Origin: Halichoerus grypus | Lineage: Eukaryota > Chordata > Mammalia > Carnivora > Phocidae | Length of the DNA stretch: 64,000 nt | Direction of reading: 5' to 3' | Assembly: GCF_964656455.1 (NCBI RefSeq) | Contig: NC_135717.1 | Span: 12,907,775-12,971,774, forward strand | Shown here: one piece after another, positions 22,314 to 33,800 of the stretch | Position numbering within the stretch: the stretch's first letter is position 1 | Layout of the letters: every line of letters begins with the position of its first letter | Notes under the pieces: generated by a model | Told to the model about the DNA's origin: nothing | Database searches by the model: none | Seen by the model: only the letters and a program-made list of their open reading frames with translations | Position numbers and translations under genes: made by a program

Positions 22314-22415
22314 GGCACATTCACTGTTGTTTTTTTGATTATAGCCATCCTAATGGGTGTAAAGTGGCATCTCGTTGTGGTTTTAATCTGTGTTTCCCTG
22401 CTCAGAAGCCCTATT
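22314..22415 (-). mobile_element. Old L1 fragment (antisense), right part
   Basis: Continues the L1 interrupted by the L1 tail. TAGCCATCCTAATGGGTGTAAAGTGGCATCTCGTTGTGGTTTTAATCTGTGTTTCCCTG is the antisense of the ORF2 C-terminal region. Confidence 0.9.
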
Positions 22416-22639
22416 TCCAGAAGTAAGGCATACAATAGAAAGCATGGATAGGGACTCCAACAGAAGCTCGAGAAAGAAATATCAAGGCATGGATGTGAAT
22501 AGGAGTCTTTCAGGCAGTTACAGGCTCAGAAGGAGTTGAAGGCAGCCTGTTGTAGTTTGGTCTACAGTGTTGTCATGTTCCATGTAAGGAATGACCAGAG
22601 ATTACAGTTCTCCATCAGATTAGCTATTCCCAGTCGTTC

Positions 22640-22800
22640 GCAGCACTAAATTAGAGTCACCTGAAAAAAATTTAAATAGACCTGTCCCTGGCCAATTGAA
22701 TCAGAATATCTGGGGATTTATGTAGCCCAGGTATCTGTATTTAAAAAAAAAATCTCTCCACATGATTCTGATGCAGAGTGAGGATTGAAAGCCACTGTTG
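22640..22800 (+). mobile_element. MER5A-type hAT MITE
   Basis: Landmarks of MER5A in order: TTAGAGTCACCTGAAAAAAATTTAAATAGACCTG, ATCAGAATATCTGGGG, TTTAAAAAAAAAATCTCTCCACATGATTCTGATGCAGAG, and an end GAAAGCCACTG. Nonautonomous Charlie-group DNA transposon. Confidence 0.8.
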
Positions 22801-25164
22801 TAAATAATTCAAGCAGGATTAAATAATAGAATGAATTTATTGATTATATGTTCTACTCAGATAACCATCTGCCTTTATTTTGACTCGTAAGCTTTTTTGA
22901 GGCAGCTCAAAAAACTGACTTTGACCAAAAGCATTTGAGATGTAGTTGCAGTGTGCATAGTCCTCTCTGATTAATAGCAGAGAGAAAATCTAGTGTGGAA
23001 TTCATGAAATCAAATGACTAGTTTTCCCCAATTAAACCTCCGATTTCAAAGTTTGGTCAGAGTTTAGTTCTTTCGTTTCTTTTCCACTGATATTAGCTAC
23101 CCATGAAACGTGTCTATTTCTAATTACATCCATCTCTTTGAGTTCAACATACAATGATTATGTAAAGCACTTATGTACCTTTTCAAGGTAATGAATTATT
23201 TCATTGATTAATCTATTATATGGCATGAATTTGGTGTCATGGCCACCAGTGGATATCCTAGGAGTTGAATCATAGGTACCAGCATTTCTTGTGTTATGTT
23301 TACTTGAACAGGTGCCATTTCTGTGTGAACTTTGACCTCTCTAATTGATCTGAGCTATCTAGATGACAGACCAGTCAAGGCGATGTTCCATTATCACAAG
23401 GTCAGAGATTTCTCTAGGGTTAGAGTATATTTTATTCTCTATATGGATTGAGGACCATTTGTGTCTTCTGTTTAAACTGTATCTGGTACAAAATGGAGAA
23501 GGATGAGAACTAAAGTGGAATATTATCCCATTAGATTGGTACCAAATTTCCAGCACTGAAAATATGAATTTCCCTCACTCATGCCCTTTTCCAGAGGAAT
23601 CAGATGTCCCTGACTTAAATTTGAGCTTATGTACAGTTTCGGGAAATGAAAACTCCTTTTCCACAAAGAAGAGGTAAGCAATGTAGAAATATTAATAATC
23701 TAGCTCATGTTCTAATGCCCCCCCCCCCAGTCAGGGACTGGTTTGGTTTCATTGCAGATTGAGATTTCTTGTATAATGTTTAAAGAGGGGAAATGGAAAG
23801 GAAGTTCAGGATGAGGGATATGGAGGATGACGTGCTAGTATATTTTTCAAGGGACCCATATTTTTGTCTCAATAGAACTGCTCAAAATCGGGACCAGGAG
23901 TCTACGCCTTCCCTTCCTCTCAAAATCAGAGCAGGTGCTCCTTGTATTTAGTCTCTTAATTGTTTCTAGATTAAGTAAAGTATGGCTTATAGACCCATTG
24001 GTGTGAAGTGCATCATAGGGAAAAAATAGAAACTGGAGGGAACGTGTTTGGGAGCATCATTATCTCAGTTTGGCTAGCTTTCAGATTTCCCAGCCTTTCC
24101 TCATTGCATACTTCACCTTTGCTTGCTTTTTCTTCTTCTTTCTTTTTGTTAAAAACACGATTTTACTTCTAAACTGCAATCTGTAAAGAAAATGAGGGGC
24201 AGATTACACATCTCTAAAAACAAAGAGGAAAAGAAATGAACTCTCGTTAATAACTTCCACTTTGAGTGCTTGGGCTGGTTGCAAGGCTCAGGGGACTAAT
24301 CTGCTGAACGTGGAAGGATATGGAACCATTTGTCCTGGGAGAAGCACTACATTAAAAAGAAGAGGAAGAAGTCATGGGGGGAGGGCGAGGCTCTGCTGAT
24401 GAAAGTAGCTGTCAAATTAGCAGGTCTGGAAGTTGTAGTGCATATTGTTATGAGCTGCTCAAGTTCACACCAGAGCAACCTGCTCCATCCATCTTTCTCA
24501 GTTTACATTTTAATTGGCTTGTAGTTAAGTTTTTTAAACACTGTGAGATTGCTGACATACACTGTAATATCATGTGAATAATTTATGGAGGTTGCTCAAG
24601 ACAAGCTTTTTCTTTGATTTGAGAATCCAAGGAGAAGGGGGAGAAGCAGGCTGAGGGGTCTGCAGGAGGGGGCCGGGAGAGCAGAGCAGACGACTGCTTG
24701 TTGCGTGCCGGATGGTAAATGTTTCTGCAGTGGAGTCAGCAGCGTTTGGGATTTCAGGGAGGTTTGTACAATACAATCTTATTAATAACAATTCTGTCAA
24801 GAGAGCACCCAATTAAATTGAATTGGGTTATGACTCCCTCTTGGATTCTTAAAATGTGTGGATATAAAACCTCTTCGATGTGAGTATTGGATAACAAGGG
24901 TGGGTGGTTTTTTTTTTTTTTTTGGTTGGTTTTAATGATTCCTCCTCCTACTGAGAATTCACTTGTTTATAAATGCAGGAGTAGGCATTTTTCCCAAACT
25001 CTTTTTCTCTTCTTTGCTCTCACGATAATCTAAAGAAGGTGGACTGGAATCAGCGAGCAGTCATCCTAGTTAAGAACTTGACTGCTTCTGGGAGTGGTTT
25101 GCTGGACAGCTCTGAGTCTAGAATAGTATCTAATTAAGACCTGCGGGAGAACCCTCTGCCTAAA
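22801..25164. other. Unique noncoding DNA
   Basis: No gene and no named repeat. A run of 11 C lies at 23718-23728 and a run of T near 24907. The section 24240-24960 has low repeat content and AT-rich cores. Confidence 0.4.
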
Positions 25165-25640
25165 TATACTTCCAAAATATATAGTTTTTTCTTATTACCA
25201 AACAAATAAATTATATAGAATGTGGAGAGCACAAAGAAGAGAATAAATCAACCTACAGCTGCTCCCCCCCCATTGATAACAATTGGTATGGGTTGTGTTT
25301 ATATCCTTCTAGTCTTTTTTCTATTCATATACAGTGAACCTAATTGGAATCACATATACTGTTTTGAATTCATCTTTTTCTCGCTAAACATTACATTCGT
25401 AAGTAGTCTACAGTGCCATTTCTAATGACTGTGTAATGTGTATGTATATTTATTTTCTATGACTTTATCATGCTTTATCTGACCTATATCCTCCTATTGA
25501 AATCAAATCTTGTTTACAATTTTTTTATCCACTTCAGGCGGAGAAGTGATAGATATATTTTGGGTTAAATCTTGGTGTACATTCTTAGTTACTTCTGTAG
25601 AGAAGTTCCTAGAAATACAGCTTTTACAAGTGAAGCAGAG
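25165..25640 (-). mobile_element. Probable old L1 3' fragment (antisense)
   Basis: The text ACTGTTTTGAATTCATCTTTTTCTCGCTAAACATTACATTCG, then GCCATTTCTAATGACTGTGTAATGTG, then AGAAGTTCCTAGAAATACAG, parallels the antisense L1M 3'UTR ('CATTTCTAATGGCTGCATAG', 'AAATTCCTAGAAGTGG'). Confidence 0.55.
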
Positions 25641-25703
25641 AGAGTCTAAGGGAAAGACCGGTAATGCCTCTAGAACAATTTTGTCTTGAAAAGTGGAATA
25701 AAA

Positions 25704-25944
25704 CACAGATTTTATTTATTTATTTATTTATTTAATTTATTTTTTAAAGATTTTATTTATTTATTTGACAGGGAGAGACACGGTGAGAGAGGGAACATAA
25801 GCAGGGGGAGTGGGAGAGGGAGAAGCAGGCTTCCCGCGGAGCAGGGAGCCGGATACGGGGCTTGATCCCAGAACTCTGGGATCATGACCTGAGCCGAAGT
25901 CAGACGCTTAATGACTGAGCCACCCAGGCGCCCCCACAGATTTT
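25704..25944 (-). mobile_element. Can-SINE, arctoid-type body
   Basis: The body spans 25714-25934, flanked by the 10-base repeat CACAGATTTT (25704-25713 and 25935-25944). An expanded ATTT repeat lies in the tail. The middle, GACAGGGAGAGACACGGTGAGAGAGGGAACATAAGCAGGGGGAGTGGGAGAGG, is shared with the copies at 54363 and 63415. The head includes TCAGACGCTTAATGACTGAGCCACCCAGGCGCC. This group is among the youngest in the window. Confidence 0.95.
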
Positions 25945-26561
25945 TTTTATTAATGAAATTAATAATTTCTTTCTATTTAAAAAAATGCATAATGACATTC
26001 AATCTGAAGTTCTTCGAAATTAGGGAGATATTTTTTTTTCCTTATAGGGTTTCTTAACCACAAAACCTATCTGTTAGGATTAATGTAGACTGATTTTTCT
26101 TTACCAATTGGTATACAACTACCTAAGGCTTTATGTAATCAGTTGAGATGCTACAAATGTATTGCCTGTCGACTCCAATAAAAAAGAGGACAGTTAATTA
26201 AAGGGATGTCTTGCTGTTAAACAGACTTACAGTCAGTTGCTTGTTTGATGTGTAGTCAAGGGCAAGAAAATCAGTGATCAAGAAGGACTAACTTTTTAAA
26301 ACAGCAGAAAGAGGAGTGATTTTATTGGGGTTGAGATGAGTGGCCTGTCAATTGGTATAATGTTTTCCTTTTTATTTATTTATTTATTTTAAATAGAATC
26401 TAATGATATCCTTGTTAAAAGTATATTCATATAATGAACCAAAGGTGAAAGACGTAAGGCATTAAGGTCTCCTTTTCAACTTAGGGTAACCGAGTCCTTA
26501 TCCTCATGCAACCCTAGAAGACACTATTGTCCCCCAAGATCAGGACTGGGTTAAGGTCATG

Positions 26562-26563
<2 letters not shown>
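25945..26563. other. Unique noncoding DNA
   Basis: AT-rich, with an ATTT run near 26370. The end at 26450-26560 (CTAGAAGACACTATTGTCCCCCAAGATCAGGACTGGGTTAAGGTCATG) may be a MIR scrap. No gene. Confidence 0.4.

Positions 26564-26606
<43 letters not shown>
26564..26606 (+). repeat. (TG)n microsatellite
   Basis: About 21 uninterrupted TG units. Likely length-polymorphic. Confidence 0.97.
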
Positions 26607-26610
<4 letters not shown>

Positions 26611-26844
26611 AAAGGATGTATATATAGTGGAGATCTTTCTCATCTCAAAATCACATGGATATGAGAGGCCAGAGCTATTAGAAGGATGATTGACTTCGTG
26701 TTGAAGTTCCCATTGGAGGTCACTGGACTCTGGAGCCTCACTCTGGAGCCAAGAAACTTCACATTTTGCCAATAACCATATTAAAATGTGTGTACCTGGC
26801 AAGAGTGAACCAGTCTCATTTACTGGTTTTCATTCTTTGTATTG

Positions 26845-26990
26845 GTTATTCACTATTTCATCAACAAGAGTTTTTTTAAGTGCCAATTTTGTGCCCAACT
26901 AGGCAGTATGGAATGCAAGAGAAGGCGTAAGTTATGGTCATTCCCCTCGTGGGCCTTCCAATAAAGCAAAGTAAATATGTAATCCACTTA
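26845..26990 (-). mobile_element. L2 LINE tail fragment (antisense)
   Basis: TTCATCAACAAGAGTTTTTTTAAGTGCCAATTTTGTGCCCAACTAGGCAGTATGG...GTCATTCCCCTCGTGGGCCTTCCA matches the reversed L2 tail and 3'UTR. Confidence 0.6.
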
Positions 26991-27705
26991 CAGCCAGTCA
27001 ATAGCAATATTTTTATTTGTAATGATCCCACATTTCAGTTGAAGGAAAGTATTTATTATTCTGGGAATAAAAACATCGGCTGAATTAATGGCAGATTCTG
27101 AATGGGCACTGAGCTATATTCAAAATGCAAGTGTTTTGCAGTTAGGTTAGGCTGTTGAGGTTTGCTTTCTTTCCTGAGCTCTTATGAATTAGCAAATTCG
27201 AAACCGGCTGTTTTCAAATTACATACAGTTGGTCCCTACCCTGAGTGTCTGTTTCTCTCTGCCAAGTTTCAACTTGTAACCTATTTTAAAACTTGGTCCT
27301 AAACCCCCCAAACCAATGGAATGATAGCAGGCACCACCTTAAGTCATAATATTTTCACAAGAACACGTTCAAGCTTGAAATGATGACTAGGGTGGAGAAA
27401 GGGGGAGGCAAGAAGGGAGGAGTAGACAAGTTTGTGTTTTCTTATTTAAAACAAAAGTTGTTTGAATGAAAAGTTTCTCAGATTTCTGCTGCTTTTTTCC
27501 TAGATAGCCAAAGAGAGGAAGCTTTTGTTCCTCACGAAAGGACACCTCTTCATCAGATTAAGATATTTGTAGGATGGCAACGGTGACAGGGTTGGAGCTT
27601 AAAAAAAAATAAAAAAAAAAAATTTCCCATGTGAACATTTTGCAATTCTCTTTACCCTCCTTCCTTTTGTACCAGCACATAGTTTAATTCTTATCATCTG
27701 AGAGA
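26991..27705. other. Unique noncoding DNA
   Basis: No gene. A short A-rich run lies at 27601-27622. Nothing else recognised. Confidence 0.4.
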
Positions 27706-27920
27706 ATGGGTTGACAAACCTTTTCTGTAAAGGGCCGGAGAATCTATATTAGCCTTTGTGACTGCCTGGGTTTCTGTCATACATTCTTTCTTGATTTCTT
27801 CTTCTTTTTCTTTTTATTAAACAACACTTTAAAAATGCAAAAACTAATCTTAGCTTATGGGCTGCACAAAAAGTGATGGCGGGTTGGATTTGGCCTGCAG
27901 CTGTAGTTTGCCAACTCATG
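27706..27920 (+). mobile_element. hAT-type MITE with visible terminal inverted repeats
   Basis: The left end GGGTTGACAAACCTTTTCTGTAAAGGGCC and the right end TTGGATTTGGCCTGCAGCTGTAGTTTGCCAACTCATG are imperfect inverted repeats (GTTGACAAAC against GTTTGCCAAC). The sequence belongs to the widespread mammalian MITE with 'TTTTCTGTAAAGGGCCAGA'. The centre is replaced by C/T-rich sequence. Confidence 0.75.
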
Positions 27921-28079
27921 CCCTAGAGAAATGTAGGGGGGAGTCCTGGCTGAGGATATGCCAGCATGATTTCTCTTTCCATTGCTTGCCACCTTCTCTC
28001 CTGGTCACTGGCTGTCTCAGGAGCTGCTCCCCGGAGCCTTGCTTTCCTGTGTGATGTAATGGTGTGAAATGATGTCTCC

Positions 28080-28560
28080 AGTGGAGGGCCTGTAGGGGTA
28101 AATGCTGTCTCTAATTAACCTGTTCATTTAGTGCCATGATCCTTTATCTCAAACGCATTTCTGCTGGGGGAGGATAAGGAAAATGCTTAATTAGAGTAAC
28201 TGGTTCACTCTGTCTGTGTTTGCATGATGAAGTTTTAAACGCCTGGAAGATGTAGCTGTCAGTCACTAAGTGTCTTTGGGAGCCTCTTGATTTTTAATAT
28301 GTAATAGTCATGCTCTGTTATTGAGTGTCGTTGAGCAAAACTTCAGGTGACAGTCTTTGTCCATGATTCTGACCCAAGACATCTGGCATGTGTAAGTTAT
28401 GGCTAATTTCCACCAACTGGATAATGTCACTGGCAAATTGTAGCGTTGTGGATGCTTATTTATTTGTTCGTTGCCCTAATTAGAGAACTTTGGATGGACA
28501 TTTGTCTTTTGCTTTCTGTCTCCCTAATTAGACATTTTAAATACCTCTAGTAGAGGGACT
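28080..28560. promoter_or_regulatory. Candidate enhancer: TAATTA cluster in low-repeat DNA
   Basis: Four TAATTA cores stand in 420 bases: CTAATTAA at 28111-28118, TTAATTAG at 28187-28194, CTAATTAG at 28476-28483 and CTAATTAG at 28524-28531. They lie in about 480 bases without recognisable repeats, next to an old L1. TAATTA is the palindromic core of many homeodomain factors. The open frames here are trivial. Function is inference; conservation with other mammals would be the deciding test. Confidence 0.3.
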
Positions 28561-28639
28561 GTGCCTCGTACTTCTTTGAAACCTGATATCCATTGGAATT
28601 CCATTGCAGTATTTATAGGATTTTTTGTTGTGGTGGTGG

Positions 28640-29175
28640 TAAAAAAAACCTACCATTTTAATGTCTGTAATATAAAATACACCATTTTAACAAATTCTGT
28701 GTACAGTTCCGTGGCACCGAGTACACTGTGCAGCCATTACCCCCATCCATCTCCAGAACTTTTTTCATCTTCCCAAACTGAAACTCCGTATCTGTTAAAT
28801 GATAACTCCCCATTCCTTCCTTCTCCTTCCCTGGCAACCACTATTTCTGCTTTTTTCCTCTTTGAATTTGACCACTGTAGGAATTTCATGTAAGTGGAAT
28901 CATACAGTATTTGTCTTTTTGTGACTAGCTTTCTTCACTTAGCATAATAACCTTGAGGTTCATCTGTGTTGTAGCAGGTGTCAGAGTTTCCCTCCTTTTT
29001 AAGGCTTGAATCGTATTCCATTCTGTGTACATACTACATTTTGTTTGTCCATTCATCCCTCAGAGGCCACTTGGGTTGCTTCCACTAACGGGAACGGTGA
29101 GTAATGCTGCTCTGCACATATCCGAGCCCTGCTTTCGGTTCTTTTGTGTTTATACCCAGACGTGGCCATCACAGT
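28640..29175 (-). mobile_element. Old L1 3' fragment (antisense)
   Basis: AAATACACCATTTTAACAAATTCTGTGTACAGTTC, then CCTGGCAACCACTATTTCTGC, then TTTCATGTAAGTGGAATCATACAGTATTTGTC, then TTCACTTAGCATAATAACC, in the order expected of the antisense L1M 3'UTR and ORF2 end. Confidence 0.9.
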
Positions 29176-29329
29176 ATTTATGAGACTGCCGAAGTGACAA
29201 CTTTCTTTTAAGCCCTCTGCCACTTTAAATATTTTTATCGTACTTTTCTATGTCATGAATCCTAATAAGATACATTTTATAATAAAGAAATCAGTTACTA
29301 GCTCTGATGAACCCAAAAGATCAGTAAGC

Positions 29330-29530
29330 AAAGACATTTATTCATCATATGTAGCAGGCACTGGGCTTAGCTCTTTATGTGGATAAATTTACTGAAGGTC
29401 CATGGTATTATGTCATCTGCATGTTCAGGAGAGGAAACAAGGCTTAGAGAGGTTAAGAAATTCGGCTGAGGTCACACAGCTAGTATGAGAGAAACAGGGC
29501 TCTATTTCACGGCCCAAGCCCGTGGATACC
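29330..29530 (+). mobile_element. MIR SINE
   Basis: GCAGGCACTGGGCTTAGCTCTTTATG, AGGAGAGGAAACAAGGCTTAGAGAGGTTAAGAAATTCGGCTGAGGTCACACAGCTAG and CACGGCCCAAGCCCGTGG are MIR landmarks in order. Confidence 0.9.
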
Positions 29531-31799
29531 ATGAATCCATTCAGGAGAGTGGGTAACACTTACGTACCTCATTATATTCTTGGCATGGTTGGCGCAAGGC
29601 TTATTTTCCATAGCTTAATGTCACTTTTGAATTTCAAAATCAAATTATATGAAATTACATGTAAAATTCTTTGAAAGCTCTAAAGTGCTATACAAATGTA
29701 AAATATCAAGATTAAACCTCTGGTGGACAAATGTTACAAGGTATAAATATATGGAGCAAAAACCCATCTAGATTTTAAACTGTGATCTAAGCATTATGCA
29801 AACTAACTAGGGCCTGCCTTTGTGATTTTGTTAGAACATTGTTTCATGTACCATTTTATTCCTATCACTTCTAATTCTTGTTAGGACTGGCACTACCTTT
29901 TCAGCGGCTGTTATGAATTTCATGATTTCTTTGCCTTAAGTTGCTGGGAATAAGCCAGGTTCTCACATAACATTTGTTATCACTTGTAGTAACCCCGGGA
30001 TAGGAAGCTTGCCTTAAACCATCTTTGCAACCCCACAGCTCTTGGGCTAGGTCATAGATGCCAGAGAGGTAAAGAACTATCATATGGAAGGGATGTTAGA
30101 TTTAATCTGTCCTTTCAGAATTCAGGCCACTTTGTGTGCAGAGGTTCTAGAAGGGCAGATTTGAATTCAGAATAAAATGCACAGCTGGATGGAGGACTGG
30201 ATGCCGTGGAAAGTAGTAAACTCCATCAGTGGGGGTATTCAAACACAGGCTAGAAAATCCTTTCCCAGCAATGAGGTAAAGAGGATTCCAACACTATGCA
30301 CTTAATGCATTCACATTCAGTCTTGGTCCATCGTTAGTTTACTTCACATGGCCTGAGAACTTCATTTAAACAGTGCATCTTACATGGTATTGTTTTCCTC
30401 AACACAGGATGGGAGCTAAGAGGTTTTGCCCGGTTTATTTGTTGTACCAGGGGCAAATAACTGTGCTGTGTTGGAGTGGCTTGTAAGTAAAATGTATTTA
30501 GACTAGATCATGGTTGAAGAGATATTGGGCTCAACGTTTTAGATTCAGATTCTCCAGAGTCTGAACAGACGGTGTGCAAAACAGGACTGACACGGACCTG
30601 AAAGTCGTTCAGTAGATTTATATTGATTATTTGACTTACTGACTTCTCCTATGCACAGTCTTATTGGAACTCTTCCGCCTCCAGCACTAGAAAACGTATA
30701 CTGTTTCAGTGTAGCATTGGGCTCGAGCAAGGACTTGGGTGTTTGGCACAAATGACATTCTCTCCTCTTTTTCTGATTAATGTGACTCCAGGATCAACCA
30801 CTGTTAATGCAAACAGTGGAATATTTGCTCATATAGAGACCAAAAGTACTTAAAATTCACTGCAGGTAGAATTGTTTAACTATCGGGAGGACTGACTCTG
30901 GTAATTTCAGTTGCTTGTGTTGGTTCTTATTTTGTTTTGGTAGAAATTGAGTGTTGGAGACTTTGCCTGGAAGCCAGCCTCCGGCATTGACGTCTGACGC
31001 TAACCACAAAAGCAGTCCCTTTCCGCTGGCAGGGCCAGGCCCACATCCACGGCTGTGATCTCAGGGGAGGGCTCTAGTCCTTGGCTTGGGTTTATGACTG
31101 GGAAGCCTGCCTCTTGTAAGGTGGGGAGAGCAGAGCCAAAGTGACCCCACAGAATTTGAGCTCGGGGGAACTGTCACCTCCAGAGGACCCATCAAGGTCA
31201 GGGACGTGGCCCAGCCTAAACTGGCACCCATGGGCTTTGTCAGGGCCAGGTGTCAGAAATGGGTAAATATCAAATTGTATCTGATTAAAAACAGAAGGAA
31301 GCAGAGCTCCGCTTACCTACTCCAAGGAGCCAAAGTCAGCTGAGTGGTGTTTGGGTCTAGATGATTCAAAACCACAGTCTCATGACCCAACTGGAGAAAT
31401 ATTCAAAACTAGTCTGAAATATAACAGCATGTTTTTAAAAATATGCTATCAAACACATTTATCTTTGGCTAAAAATGAATTAAGTATTTTTTTCTCTCAA
31501 AATAACCAAATATTCATTAATACAAAAGAGTATAGGATATATACCTCTTACGGTGAGATAGTCAGATGCACCATTGCTCTTTTAAGTAAAAAATCTGGCA
31601 GCGATACTACATAAATAACGTTTGATCTGGTCCAAGGATCTTAGTTGAATTTATGGCCTGTTACATGGGGAAAATACTGAAATAGAAAAACATCAGAAAT
31701 TCTGTATCTGAAAGTGACTGGTTATATAGCTGTTTTACCAATAAGATATTGATAAGATGGAGAAGAGGAATAAGGACAGCTCACGTGTATTTTCAATAG
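29531..31799. other. Unique noncoding DNA
   Basis: No gene and no confidently named repeat over 2.2 kb. Composition shifts from AT-rich to a GC-richer patch at 30960-31250. Open frames of at most 87 codons have no family signals. Confidence 0.4.
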
Positions 31800-31945
31800 C
31801 GCAGTAATGAAGGAATCAAAATCCAATCAACATGGAGATGTCCTACATCTTGACAGGAAGACAGGTAACACAGTACATCCATGTGTCAAAATTCAACAAA
31901 CTATACACTTGAGATTGCAGATTATACTTTAATACAAAAAAGGAC
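31800..31945 (+). mobile_element. Probable old L1 3' end (sense)
   Basis: CATGTGTCAAAATTCAACAAACTATACACTTGAGATTGCAGATTATACTTTAATACAAAAAAGG is the familiar 3' terminal text of an old L1M family, ending in an A-rich tail. Confidence 0.55.
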
Positions 31946-32394
31946 AGCGTCAAATCAGCTTATTTATTGAGCAGCAATTTATGAGAAAGTTATAATATTA
32001 AGCAATTTAGGGAGCAAAATTTTTTGGCCTTCAGGAAACCATCATATTCCTGGTTAACCCTAGACACAAATTCTTCATAAGAAATAAATCAACAATGAGT
32101 GGTTTGTTGAATTCTGGATCTGGATGGGGCCCTCAAGATTATCATCACTCCTCTTTTAAATATAAAAAAACCGAACGCAGAATATTTTAGAAAATTATCC
32201 AGAGAAAATTAGAGACCAAATTTCACCCAATGACAAGGCTTTAATCTGAAAGCTTCTTCTCCTTTCCTCTTTGTCCTGTTGACTTCCCCCTCTTCCCACC
32301 CACTAACTATCCCCAATGGTCTGTTTTCAGATCACTTTGGCTTTCTCTTTATGCTGTATTCTCACTGATTGATTAATTTCAATGCTAATAGCTC

Positions 32395-33162
32395 TTCATT
32401 CCGTTGCTAAATGCCCTTGCGTTCCTGCCACAGGCCTGGCACTGTTTTATGAGTGGGCAGGACAGCACTGAACCAAACAGACTAAGGGCTTTCTCTCTCA
32501 GAGCTCATTTTCTACTAATGTCAGTGCACACAGAGGCCAGAGGGTGATTTCCCAGACAAGTGTTCTCGCCCAGTCCATATTCCACTCCCCATAGCTTCCC
32601 TTGCACGGCATGGCAGGACCTCAGGCCCCTCGCCGCTGTGGTCTCTTCTTTGGCTCTTCTCGTTGAACATCTAGATCAACCATTTTTAATTCCCTAAACT
32701 CTAACAAATTGTTTCTTTTTTATGTCTGTTCAGAATCTCTTGTTTCCTCGCTTCTTCCTTGGGATGTTCTGGTAGCTTTCTAAATCATTTGTCTATCTCC
32801 CATTGTCCCCAACTCTGACCTGTCTTATACCTCACTCCTTGCTTACTATTCTAAGACACATCTCCTTTATCAACCACTTCTCAAACACACTCTTTTCCTT
32901 GGATCTTTTTTGCCTTCCAAATTAAATGGAAACTCCTCCGTCTGGCAGTAAACACAGTTATAAGTGTGGCTCCCACCTCCCTCTCACATCTTCTCATGTC
33001 TCCACAGCAGGTACTGCGGTAACTGCAGCCACGGTGGATTCTTGGCTGCTGCCTTTAGCAGGTCCCCCTTCTCCATCCTCCTGCGGTGGCTCGCTCTCTT
33101 TCCCATCCGCACATGCTGTGCAACTCCCTGGCCCAGCGCTCATCAGCCTCTCTGTGTCCATG
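32395..33162 (+). mobile_element. Possible L2 LINE remnants (decayed)
   Basis: The first part (about 32405-32530, GGCCTGGCACTGTTTTATGAGTGGGCAGGACAGCACTG) looks like a reversed L2/MIR tail. From about 32560 the pyrimidine-rich text (CCACTCCCCATAGCTTCCC, AAATGGAAACTCCTCCGTCTGGCAGT) resembles sense L2 coding sequence near its 3' end. It is interrupted by the SINE at 33181 and may continue to about 33460. Assignment is tentative. Confidence 0.4.
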
Positions 33163-33407
33163 CCACTCCCCTCCATTTCTTTTTTTTTTTTTTTTTAAGA
33201 TTTTATTTATTCATTTGAGACACAGAGATAGAGAGAGAGAAAGCATGAGCAGGGAGAGAGGCAGAGGGAGAGGGAGAAGCAGGCTCCTCGCCGAGCCAGG
33301 AGCCCAACGTGGGGCTCGATCCCAGGACCCTGGGATCATGACCTGAGCTGAAGGCAGACGCTTAACCATCTGAGCCACCCAGGCGCCCCCCACTCCCCTC
33401 CATTTCT
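33163..33407 (-). mobile_element. Young Can-SINE with perfect 18-bp target duplication
   Basis: The body spans 33181-33389, and the 18-base direct repeat CCACTCCCCTCCATTTCT (33163-33180 and 33390-33407) is perfect. The plus strand reads a 16-T tail, then AAGATTTTATTTATTCATTTGAGACACAGAGATAGAGAG, then the tRNA-derived head with CTCGATCCCAGGACCCTGGGATCATGACCTGAGC and GCTTAACCATCTGAGCCACCCAGGCGCC. Both Pol III box regions look intact. On the plus strand the T tail followed by AAG resembles a splice acceptor, a property known for antisense carnivore SINEs. Confidence 0.97.
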
Positions 33408-33479
33408 AAGGGGCCTTTCTCCACCTGAACGCCTTTGAATGCACTTACGTCTCATGCATTGCATTATGTTATTCGCGTA

Positions 33480-33800
33480 CATTTTTATTAAAATAACTTG
33501 ACGGATTTTCATAAAATGACATACCCTTATTTGAAAAAAATTTAAATGTACAGAAGAATAATGAAAGTAAAAAGCACCTGAAATCTCTTCACCCAGAGAT
33601 GTCAATTCTTGAGCATCCCTCCAGACCTCTTTGTGTGTGTGCACACACAGACGTTTATGAAGTCTATACATCTTTCCGTAAATGAGATCAAATTCTGCTT
33701 GTGTTTTTTTCCTGTTAATATATTCTGGTGATTTTTAATCCTCACTACAGAATAAAACTATCATTTTCAGCGGCTACGAGGTGTTTCATCTCTTGGCTTT
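33480..33800 (-). mobile_element. Old L1 3' fragment (antisense)
   Basis: AAAATTTAAATGTACAGAAGAATAATGAAAGTAAAAAGCACC, TCAATTCTTGAGCATCCCTCC and AATGAGATCAAATTCTGCTTGTG...AATATATTCTGGTGATTTTTAATCC follow the antisense layout of an old L1 3'UTR. Divergent. Confidence 0.5.
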
